Shown here in pieces: positions 1-5,521 of a stretch of 5,521 nucleotides of DNA. Position numbers and translations under genes: made by a program. Each line of letters begins with the position of its first letter. Position 1 is the stretch's first letter. Under the pieces are notes generated by a model. The model made no database searches. It saw only the letters and a list, made by a program, of their open reading frames with translations, and was not told the DNA's origin. The stretch comes from Streptosporangiaceae bacterium (lineage in GTDB: Bacteria; Actinomycetota; Actinomycetes; Streptosporangiales; Streptosporangiaceae): the NCBI GenBank assembly GCA_030045175.1, contig JASIBM010000677.1, positions 1-5,521 of the forward strand. Direction: 5' to 3'.

Positions 1-570
1 GGCGGCGGCGTCGTCGTAGCTGTTGCGGAGCAATGCGGTGAGCGAGGTGTGCGTTGCGGTGAGGATGACTTCACCGGATGCGATGGGCTTGAAATGCACA
101 GTTGGCGGTTGGCTGGCGGTCGGCTGCGGGTTCGTGCGACCGTGAGTCAGGCGTATCCAGTTGCCGGTTCGCGCCGTTTGCCGGGCGAACTGCTCTAGTT
201 CATGAGAGGCGTGCCATGTCCGAGGTCTGGCCAGGAAGCCGTCGTCGCCCTCGCGGCCGCTGTGGAAGGCGTAGATCTTAGTTCCGACTACGATGTCGCC
301 GAGCGCGATGTCGTTTCTGAGGCTGCCTGCGATGCCGACGCACAGTAGCGCCGCGGGCCGGAACAGTGCGATTGCTCTCTCGGCCACGATGGCTGCGCTG
401 AGGTTGCCCTCACCGGTCAGGCCCAGGCAGATGGTTCCAGGGGCGTCGGTCAGCTGGCCGGTTTCGAATAGGGTTCCCGCTGGGTGCACCTGTGTCCGTG
501 ACTCTTGCAGGTAGTGGCGGACTGCCTCGAATTCCAGGTCCAGCGCGGTCAGCACGATGACGGTGCTCAC
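1..570 (-). CDS. MTA/SAH nucleosidase-like phosphorylase-superfamily protein (3'-truncated by window edge)
   Basis: Reading the minus strand from GTG at 570 gives 190 codons open to base 1; the C-terminus lies outside the window. The family is the purine-nucleoside phosphorylase/MTA-SAH nucleosidase fold, whose members cleave the N-glycosidic bond of nucleosides in the cytoplasm. Visible landmarks: N-terminal strand VIVLTALDLEFEAV (4-17), with E13 aligning to catalytic E12 of E. coli MTAN; TGEGNLSAA (52-60), the counterpart of SGIGKVAAA; VGIAGSL (78-84) and LGDIVV (90-95), matching GSAGGL and VGDIVV; and SGEVIL (165-170), matching SGDAFI. The EMEG/EMEA substrate-binding motif and the catalytic Asp would follow just past the edge, so activity cannot be judged. 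GTG 570 is the first possible start after an in-frame stop at 712-714, with a modest GGCAGGG ribosome site upstream. Actinobacterial relatives are often fused to further domains, so this could be the head of a longer protein. Substrate is unknown. Confidence 0.92.
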   Translation of the reverse strand, partial: MSTVIVLTALDLEFEAVRHYLQESRTQVHPAGTLFETGQLTDAPGTICLGLTGEGNLSAAIVAERAIALFRPAALLCVGIAGSLRNDIALGDIVVGTKIYAFHSGREGDDGFLARPRTWHASHELEQFARQTARTGNWIRLTHGRTNPQPTASQPPTVHFKPIASGEVILTATHTSLTALLRNSYDDAAA

Positions 571-1065
571 GAGCCAGCCCTGCCGCCGACCGACGTGACG
601 AGCATATGGTGGGGCTGGCCTGGCGCTACCGCGTCGGGGATTATCATCGCTGGCCGGTCGGTGCGCCTGCCGGCGCGCTGAGGCCTGATATGCCTCCTCG
701 GTGTTCCTGGCTCAGGTGCCTTGGCCGCTGGCTTGCTTGACCGGTCCGGCAAGGCCCGTAGAGGTGGCCATTTGAGAAGCTGCCAGACCTGCTCGGGCCG
801 AGGCTAAGGCTTCGAGTTCGCCCGGATGGCCAGCTGAGCAGCTTGTGTGGATCCACCGTCCGGCTCCCTTCGTTTGGGCTGGTCTTACAGGTGCGGCTTT
901 CGTGAAGCACTCTGGCGCGGTCGGGTTAAGATCGTGCAGAGTCCGGACATGCGCAGTTCCGCGTATTCGGCTGTCTGCCGGGGTGGTATCCGGCGGATGT
1001 CATCCATGGTCGGTGCCCGCAAGCAACGGCGCAGTAGTGTGCTTGGCGGAATAGTGCGTAAGAGT
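571..1065. other. Intergenic region between two minus-strand genes
   Basis: About 495 bases separate the stop of the 674-residue gene from the nucleosidase start. Open frames occur on both strands, but none has a convincing ribosome site, recognisable protein or consistent actinobacterial codon use. On the minus strand a TTG-initiated 61-codon frame (752 to 567) ends in a GTGA overlap with the nucleosidase start, and a start-less open frame runs from 1005 to 712. Small perfect palindromes are GTGGATCCAC at 847-856 and GGATGTCATCC at 995-1005. A GATAAT hexamer on the minus strand (645-640) could be a -10 element about 70 bases before the nucleosidase start, but no good -35 partner is visible. 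I see no tRNA, and no terminator with a T-run. Confidence 0.5.
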
Positions 1066-3090
1066 TCAGGCGCGCCGGATCTGACGTCGGCGGACCGAAT
1101 CGGGAACTAGGGCAGCAGCATGCGATGAGTCCCTGATGACCTGCAGCGCTGGCTCTGTTGCCGCTCGTATACGGCCCGGCAGTTGGTGAGCACGGCCAGC
1201 AAGTAGCAGGTAAACCGGCAGCACGCTGCGATATGGTGGCCACCCCAGGCTCAGAAGCTGCCGCATGTCGGTAGCGACGGCGTCGCCATCGCCGCGTGAG
1301 ATTGCGAGTGCAAGGTGTGCCTTGACGAGGGGAATCTGCGGCGTGGATCGCCGGATGTCCGCGCGGGCGACGCTGATTGCCGCTTGCATTTCATCGAGAG
1401 CGCGGCTGAGGTGACTGCGTAGCACCGAGATGGGCGCCGCACGGGCCTCGTGCGCTATCAGGCGCAGCGCCGAGATCTCTACTGACCGGTACATCAGGCG
1501 CGTGTAGTAATGCGCGTCGGCGTCACCGGAGTCAGAGACGTATCGGTCAAGGTGATAGCCCGGCAGGGCGGCGAGCATCCTCCCTGCCCGCGCTGTGCAA
1601 GCGGTGGCGGCGGCGAGGCTATGGCTGGCCCGTTCGGCCCCGACTGTCGCGCCGAACTCGTGCAAGGAGCCCAGTTGCATCTCAGCGTGGCGGCGGTGGA
1701 TGCCGCTACGCATGAGCTCGATCTGGTAGCGCCATTCGCTTATCTCGACGATTCGGTCTCGGCCGGGTGCCCAGGCAGCCAGCGCGGTCAGTTCCTGTGC
1801 GCGGTCCAGGACGGCGAATGCCTCGCTAAACTCCATGTGAGCGGATAGCACGATTCCGCAGGCAATCAGGGCATTTAGCTGGGCTGCTGCAGCTTGCCAG
1901 CATGTTGTGCCGTCGAACTCGAACAGGCGGCGGGTGTAGTGGACGATACGGCGGTCCTCCCGGTCGCGCGCGTTACCCACGGCCGCGCTGAGCAGCCTGA
2001 CGGCGATCCTCGGACTGATCCGACTCGGAGGATTGAGTGAGCTAAGTGCCAGTTGCAGGAGGAGATGAGTGGTGAACACGTCGTCGGGGAAGGTCGCCAT
2101 CAGCCTTATGACGTCATCGTCGGCGGCCTTCCCGCAGGCAAACGGCGCAGCAGTGGCCGGAGCGACGACCAGGCTGGCGACCGTGTGCCCGAGGTAGGCG
2201 GGACGGGCATCACTTCTCTCCCATGCCCGCTGGTCCCGCGCGTGGTGTGGCCTGGCGCCGGCCTGACCGGCGCCATTGGCTCCGTAGTAGATCTCGAACA
2301 AGGCGTTAGAAAGGGCGGCGCGAGCCCGCGCTAGTTCGCGGGCGTTCACCGATCCGGCGCGAGCGCCAGCCTGCCGGTATCGGGCGATCAGCAGGTCGAT
2401 CTCACGGAGCAGCGTGAGCTGAGCGGCACCCTCACCGCTCTGGGCGTCGTCAGGGCCAACGGCACAGTCGTCGGCAGTGTCCCCGATACTCATGAGGTCG
2501 CGTGCCCTCTCTACCACGAGGCGGAAGTCTGAGGATGCGATGAACTCGATGCGACTAAGGTGCAGGTCGGACAGGATGGCGAGCATCCAAGGGCTGGCCA
2601 GAGGGTCAGTTGCGGCTCTGACCGCAGTTACGCTGCTGCTCCGCCGTACCGGCATGAGCTGGGCTACCTTTTCCACGGCGCTGCGGCGGATCCGGTGCAC
2701 GCTACTGGCGTCGAGCGGACGCTGATCGCGGTTACGGTTCCGCGGAAGCCGACGGGAGATCGGGTCGATCGGCGAGTCGCGGCTCGAAGGGTAAACGTGA
2801 AGGCCGGCGTAGGCGGTGAGCGCGATCCTCTCCGCCGGCGTCAGCCCCGCACGATCGCACAACAACCGTAGTTCCAGGCGCAGCGCCGGGATCGGACGAC
2901 TGCCATCCGCTTCGGCTGGCTCGCCGGCCAAGGGGCGCAGCCATCCGGCCGCCGCGGCGGGCAACTTCCGTGCTCGGGCACCGACGTCTGGCGCCGGGTG
3001 AGCCACGAAGGTCCTAGGTCCGCGCTGCCACTGGCGCACAACGTCAAAGACCGCCAGCGCGTCACGGCAGCTGAGGCATTCCCCGCCCAC
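1066..3090 (-). CDS. Sigma-region-4-like HTH plus long TPR-like helical protein, function unknown
   Basis: This 674-codon frame has no recognised family name. Residues 70-147 resemble sigma-factor region 4. AGLTPAERIALTAYAGL (81-97) has the shape of the LTPxEREVLxLRYGL helix. RPLDASSVHRIRRSAVEKVA (124-143) has the shape of the recognition helix (SxxxVRQIExRALxKL). A basic linker rich in Arg and Pro lies between them. From about 165 to 655 the chain is almost entirely amphipathic helix; the best TPR-like pair is 398-435 (NALIACGIVLSAHMEFSEAF region). There is no signal peptide or membrane segment, so it is probably a cytoplasmic regulator or scaffold. GTG 3090 is used because it is the first start after the in-frame TAA at 3214-3216 and has GAGGG 6 bases upstream. 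However, frame-0 sequence before it also looks coding, and a stronger site (GGAGG, ATG 3152) lies in another frame, so a frameshift near the true start is possible. Gene existence is well supported; role and exact start are not. Confidence 0.82.
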   Translation of the reverse strand: MGGECLSCRDALAVFDVVRQWQRGPRTFVAHPAPDVGARARKLPAAAAGWLRPLAGEPAEADGSRPIPALRLELRLLCDRAGLTPAERIALTAYAGLHVYPSSRDSPIDPISRRLPRNRNRDQRPLDASSVHRIRRSAVEKVAQLMPVRRSSSVTAVRAATDPLASPWMLAILSDLHLSRIEFIASSDFRLVVERARDLMSIGDTADDCAVGPDDAQSGEGAAQLTLLREIDLLIARYRQAGARAGSVNARELARARAALSNALFEIYYGANGAGQAGARPHHARDQRAWERSDARPAYLGHTVASLVVAPATAAPFACGKAADDDVIRLMATFPDDVFTTHLLLQLALSSLNPPSRISPRIAVRLLSAAVGNARDREDRRIVHYTRRLFEFDGTTCWQAAAAQLNALIACGIVLSAHMEFSEAFAVLDRAQELTALAAWAPGRDRIVEISEWRYQIELMRSGIHRRHAEMQLGSLHEFGATVGAERASHSLAAATACTARAGRMLAALPGYHLDRYVSDSGDADAHYYTRLMYRSVEISALRLIAHEARAAPISVLRSHLSRALDEMQAAISVARADIRRSTPQIPLVKAHLALAISRGDGDAVATDMRQLLSLGWPPYRSVLPVYLLLAGRAHQLPGRIRAATEPALQVIRDSSHAAALVPDSVRRRQIRRA

Positions 3091-3149
3091 CGTCCGCCCT
3101 CGCGACTGGGTAGCCGTCCCGACAAAGCGTGGGGTATTGCCATTAATTT

Positions 3150-3165
3150 CATCAGGATAACCTCC
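3150..3165 (-). promoter_or_regulatory. Strong ribosome-binding site and ATG, out of frame with the downstream gene
   Basis: On the minus strand GGAGG (3165-3161) is followed after 8 bases by ATG (3152-3150), then AAA TTA and a second ATG. This is the best translation-initiation signal in the window. Its frame is one base off that of the 674-residue protein and would give a 104-codon product ending at 2841 that does not look like a real protein. Either translation starts here and the frame was changed by an indel just after the start, or GTG 3090 with its own GAGGG site is the real start and this site is fortuitous or regulatory. Confidence 0.5.
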
Positions 3166-3216
3166 ACAGGCGCGAGTTGCGCCAGAGCAGTCGGTAGGGC
3201 TGGCAGCGATGGATTA

Positions 3217-3348
3217 GCCTCGATCCACCTGGAGCGGGTCCTCGGCCCGGACCACCCCAACACGCTGACCAACCGGAACAACATCGCGTACTCGACCGCA
3301 GAGTGCGGGGACCTGGCGGAGGCGCTGCGCCCGGCCCGGCCTTGGTGA
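3217..3348 (+). pseudogene. Remnant of a kinesin-light-chain-type TPR (NB-ARC/TPR) gene
   Basis: The plus-strand frame here encodes ERVLGPDHPNTLTNRNN followed by IAYSTAECGDLAEAL. This is the hallmark TPR repeat of actinobacterial NB-ARC/TPR proteins (consensus ERVLGPDHPDTLxSRNNLAxAYxxAGDLxxAI). Only one repeat is present: recognisable similarity runs from about 3226 to 3327, and the frame stops at TGA 3346-3348. Neither flank continues the repeat in any plus frame I could read, and no nucleotide-binding or preceding TPR units are present upstream. It is therefore a fragment of a formerly larger gene rather than a small functional gene. It lies antisense to the probable leader of the minus-strand 674-residue gene, so its survival may be due to that position or simply to recent decay. 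Confidence 0.72.
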
Positions 3349-3410
3349 TTTCGATAATTCCGAACATCCAAGAGCGGAACTGCCCTCACCTTTGTCCGGA
3401 CTCGCCAGCC

Positions 3411-3450
3411 CATATTGACCGTTATTAACTGGGCTTACGATCCTCAAATC
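3411..3450. promoter_or_regulatory. AT-rich candidate promoter region (direction uncertain)
   Basis: This is the most AT-rich patch in the non-coding zone. On the plus strand TTGACC (3415-3420) and TACGAT (3436-3441) resemble -35 and -10 boxes, but the spacer of 15 is short. On the minus strand TTGAGG and TAATAA hexamers could drive the 674-residue gene with a leader of roughly 260-330 bases. Neither arrangement is close to ideal, so this is only a candidate site. Confidence 0.25.
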
Positions 3451-3526
3451 TCCGAAGAGCAGCGCCAGAGCCGTCGGCGTGCGCACTTTCCAGGAAGGCA
3501 GTCGTCACGGAGAGCGACTAGCCGCC

Positions 3527-3541
3527 CGCGGCCGGGCCGCG
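3527..3541. other. GC-rich perfect hairpin
   Basis: CGCGGCCGGGCCGCG is a perfect inverted repeat: 6-bp arms around a 3-base loop. It is not followed by a T-run on either strand, so it is not a standard intrinsic terminator, although actinobacteria do use hairpins lacking T-runs. It sits between the AT-rich patch and the repeat array and could equally be a chance GC palindrome. Confidence 0.3.
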
Positions 3542-3561
3542 CGGAGCGCTGAATCGGGTGT

Positions 3562-3692
3562 CCGGGTCTCAGAGGATCGTGCCTAGTCTCAGGTGATCGT
3601 GCCCGCCCAGGTCAGAGCGGTGACGGTTGCTTTGACCGCCCCGTGTTACCTCGTTCCGTGTCTCACCTCAAATTGCCCGCCCAGGTCAGGGC
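3562..3692 (+). repeat. Three copies of a ~22-bp motif, two followed by a conserved 15-bp box
   Basis: Copies are at 3562-3583, 3582-3603 and 3656-3677. The first two share GTCTCA, three or so variable bases, then GATCGTGCC, and are tandem with a 20-bp period (16 of 20 bases identical). The third is more diverged but keeps GTCTCA and the final TGCC. Copies two and three are each directly followed by CGCCCAGGTCAGRGC (3604-3618 and 3678-3692; 14 of 15 identical), making a composite unit of 37 bases repeated at 74-base spacing. Such spaced direct repeats suit binding sites for a DNA-binding protein, or subterminal repeats of an insertion sequence. No transposase gene or terminal inverted repeat pair was found alongside. 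Confidence 0.7.
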
Positions 3693-3962
3693 CGTGCGGC
3701 GGGCACCGTGCACTGAGATCGGACATCGGGCTCTGCTTGGCTTAGCGCCATCGGGCCGCTGCCAGGGCGCATAGTTGCTCGATCTGCACTGTTGCCCGTC
3801 GCCCGCCGCCCTGCCGATACCGAACGAGCCGCCGGCGCGCGGATCGACTGCGAGTGCCGATCACGTTGAGCATCGACAGTGCGCTCTGAACTTCCTCGGT
3901 AGCGGTCGAGCCCGTGTCGCGGCGGCCGTGCGTGATCGTGTTCGCGGGGCCATTATTGACGG

Positions 3963-5324
3963 GTGGTTGCTTTCCGGTCGAGACGGCTCGGCCTCGTACT
4001 CGGCGTCAGTCTTGACGGCGCGCAGTATCAGCACTTCGCCTCGCTGGTCACGACGCGCGCCAGCGAGGATTTCGATCTGGACTTCAAACGCGATCTCTAT
4101 GGGAGGTCCGATGGCGAGAAGCGGAAGCTGGCCGGTGATGTCGCAGCCCTGGCGAACACTGCGAGCGGAGGATTGATCATCCTTGGCATTGAGGAAGACG
4201 ACCAGGCGCGCGCGGCAGCCGCGCCGGGTGTCGAGATCTCTGATGCCGAGATCAGCCGCATTCGTCAGATCATCGCGTCGCTGGTCGCGCCGCTGCCCGC
4301 ATTCGAGGTTCTGCCGTCAGGCGATCCCAGCCAGCCTGGGCGCGGGTTTCTAGTCATCGCGGTGCCAAGGAGCGCACGTGCGCCGCATGCTGTCCTCGTC
4401 GACGAAGGCCTGCGGTTCCCGGTCCGCCATGGCAGGACAACCCGGTATCTAACCGAACCCGAGGTTGCCAGCGCTTACCGCGAGCGCTTCTCGAGCGTGC
4501 ATGAAGTCGCGGACCGTGCCCGCCAGATCGAGGCGGGGGCAGCAGGGCGGATGAAGCGTGCCGACGATCACTGCTGGCTTCTCGTATCGCTGGTCCCTGA
4601 GCTTCCGGGCGACCTGCTCGTCGATCACGCAGCTCTCGACGGAGCCAGGCGTGAGATCGTCGGCCGGTTCCCGATGATCATTCCCACCAATAGTTCCTGG
4701 CATCACGCCGATGTGGGCTGGCGGTGCCTGATGCTCAGCGGCTCCCGGGATGCTCCGCGCTTTACCAGGTGGCTGGCCGCTGACCTGCACTCCGACGGCG
4801 CCGGTATCTTCGCAGTGAACGTGATTGACAGCTTCAGGTCCCGGAGGACGAGTTCTGCAGACCCGGACCCTTCGATCGGTGTTCACGATGAGGAGCTCAT
4901 CAACGGCATCCTCTCCGGCCTTCGCTTCCTGGCACAGCACGCACGGGACAGGGTCGGCGCTGGCGGCGACGCGCTGATCCGAGCACAGATCCATGCGGAG
5001 GACGGCAGCCGGAAGGTGCTACTAAGCGCCGGGTTCCGGTCATCCGGCGACAGCATGGGCCGGGATCTGCACTTCCCGGCGAGAACAGCGCAGGCCGCAG
5101 CGCCGCTCGACGCCCTCGCCGACGATGGCCCGGGCCTGGTCAGCGCCTCTTCGCTTCTCGCCAATGACCTATTCCAGCAGTTTGGATTGCCTGAGGCCAT
5201 CCAAATCACCCGTGACGGCGAACTGCGCCGCCCGTACTGGGGCAGTGCTCGTCACCCGCAGATAGAAGAATGGGCGAATCGAGCAGGAATTACCCTAACG
5301 GACGAAATTCTTCCCCTGTCCTGA
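3963..5324 (+). CDS. Schlafen AlbA_2 domain protein with unknown C-terminal half
   Basis: The 453-residue product has an AlbA_2 (Schlafen-type) domain at about 20-175. It contains the acidic motif EDFDLDFK (35-42), where the family has ExxxxEFK; helix LAGDVAALANTASGG (56-70), the usual AfANtxGG element; strand LIILGIEEDD (71-80), equal to lxiGvdD; and RHGRTTRYLTEPEV (155-168), the family's closing RxGssT segment. AlbA_2 domains bind nucleic acid and occur in bacterial regulators; in vertebrate Schlafens the related fold is an RNase using acidic residues, and acidic residues are present here at both corresponding motifs. Residues 200-453 are mixed alpha/beta with no family I recognise, and no HTH or ATPase is visible. 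GTG 3963 is the only start that keeps the domain: a stop lies at 3957-3959, and the next in-frame ATG is at residue 197. Its ribosome site is weak (GGGGC, 12 bases upstream). Likely cytoplasmic; the partner or target is unknown. Confidence 0.9.
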   Translation: MVAFRSRRLGLVLGVSLDGAQYQHFASLVTTRASEDFDLDFKRDLYGRSDGEKRKLAGDVAALANTASGGLIILGIEEDDQARAAAAPGVEISDAEISRIRQIIASLVAPLPAFEVLPSGDPSQPGRGFLVIAVPRSARAPHAVLVDEGLRFPVRHGRTTRYLTEPEVASAYRERFSSVHEVADRARQIEAGAAGRMKRADDHCWLLVSLVPELPGDLLVDHAALDGARREIVGRFPMIIPTNSSWHHADVGWRCLMLSGSRDAPRFTRWLAADLHSDGAGIFAVNVIDSFRSRRTSSADPDPSIGVHDEELINGILSGLRFLAQHARDRVGAGGDALIRAQIHAEDGSRKVLLSAGFRSSGDSMGRDLHFPARTAQAAAPLDALADDGPGLVSASSLLANDLFQQFGLPEAIQITRDGELRRPYWGSARHPQIEEWANRAGITLTDEILPLS

Positions 5325-5521
5325 CTAGTCAGGCTTGCCGCCGCCAGCCGAGAAACCTGGAGACAGCCCTCAGAACGCCCGTTCGCGCGCGAGGCGAAAG
5401 GCGAGCCGCCGCTTGCCGATCTCGCACCTATCGAGCCGACTGCGTGCCTGGCGCTATGGCAGGCGTTCACGTTGCGTGTTAGTGATGCTGCGGCAGGCTC
5501 GCGGGACGCGGGGCTCTGCGC
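5325..5521. other. Non-coding tail after the AlbA_2 gene
   Basis: No gene is supported in these 197 bases. Two weak hairpins are visible: GAACG-CC-CGTTC around 5371-5382, and GCCTG/CAGGC with a 9-base loop at 5446-5464. Neither is followed by a T-run, so a terminator is possible but not shown. A GTGATG at 5482 starts an open frame running off the edge, without a ribosome site. Confidence 0.4.

Larger units (their letters stand above)
3091..3962. other. Long divergent intergenic region with gene debris and repeats
   Basis: About 870 bases lie between the divergent 674-residue gene and the AlbA_2 gene, without an intact coding sequence. From left to right it contains: the misplaced ribosome site at 3150-3165; a plus-strand TPR fragment (3217-3348); a short TTCG-N7-CGAA inverted repeat (3350-3364); an AT-rich patch (about 3411-3450); a GC-rich hairpin (3527-3541); the 22-bp motif array (3562-3692); and a minus-strand open frame of unknown nature (4005 to 3742). 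The mix of relic and repeats fits a recombination or insertion scar that also hosts the two divergent promoters. Confidence 0.6.

Noticed and set aside
293..514. 73-codon plus-strand frame
   Set aside because: Antisense to the conserved core of the nucleosidase gene, so a shadow frame.
845..1110. Two overlapping plus-strand frames of 69 and 87 codons in the intergenic gap
   Set aside because: No ribosome site, no recognisable motif and irregular codon use. They overlap each other in different frames from nearly the same start.
2841..3413. 190-codon minus-strand frame overlapping the start of the 674-residue gene
   Set aside because: Its downstream part overlaps the better-supported 674 frame and its upstream part is antisense to the TPR fragment. 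The composition (Trp/Ser/Arg/Cys rich) looks like a shadow. Only the GGAGG-ATG at 3152 within it was kept as a site.
3562..3692. CRISPR array
   Set aside because: Only three imperfect, partly overlapping or unevenly spaced copies, no constant-length spacers and no cas genes nearby.
3775..4176. 133-codon plus-strand frame overlapping the AlbA_2 start, considered as an alternative N-terminus
   Set aside because: It is in a different frame and its sequence after 3963 is the out-of-frame shadow of the AlbA_2 domain. The part before 3963 matches nothing I recognise and has no ribosome site.
4449..4994. 181-codon minus-strand frame inside the AlbA_2 gene
   Set aside because: It lies fully antisense to a gene with clear domain motifs. 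It has no recognisable protein features and is a typical shadow frame in GC-rich DNA.
5252..5482. Short frames on both strands at the right end
   Set aside because: They overlap the AlbA_2 3' end and the non-coding tail, have no ribosome sites and no recognisable sequence.

Overview
The window comes from a high-GC actinobacterium, most likely a Streptomyces-like or related filamentous genus. The reasons are strong G/C preference at third codon positions in the convincing frames, frequent GTG starts, and the protein families present. The genus cannot be fixed from this sequence. It reads as accessory DNA: three real genes, two long non-coding stretches, one gene fragment and a small set of repeats.

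Layout. (1) Positions 1-570, minus strand: N-terminal 190 codons of a nucleoside phosphorylase/hydrolase of the MTA/SAH nucleosidase type, cut by the window edge. (2) 571-1065: about 495 bases with no convincing gene. (3) 1066-3090, minus: a 674-residue protein with a short region resembling a sigma-factor region 4 helix-turn-helix, followed by a long all-helical, TPR-like body. Its true start is uncertain because a much better ribosome-binding site and ATG lie 62 bases upstream in a different frame. (4) 3091-3962: about 870 bases without an intact gene. It holds a plus-strand fragment of a kinesin-light-chain-type TPR gene (about 3217-3348), an AT-rich possible promoter zone (about 3411-3450), a GC-rich hairpin and three copies of a ~22-bp motif (3562-3692), two of them followed by a conserved 15-bp box. 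(5) 3963-5324, plus: a 453-residue protein with an N-terminal Schlafen AlbA_2 domain and a C-terminal half of about 250 residues that I do not recognise. (6) 5325-5521: no supported gene.

How the parts may relate: an MTAN-like enzyme, a HTH/helical-repeat protein, a relic of an NB-ARC/TPR-type gene and an AlbA_2 protein are all classes found in regulatory or conflict (defence-like) islands of actinobacteria. The two minus-strand genes point the same way, but the gap of nearly 500 bases argues against a tight operon. The AlbA_2 gene is transcribed divergently. The clustering suggests a defence or regulatory accessory island, but nothing in the sequence proves that the genes work together.
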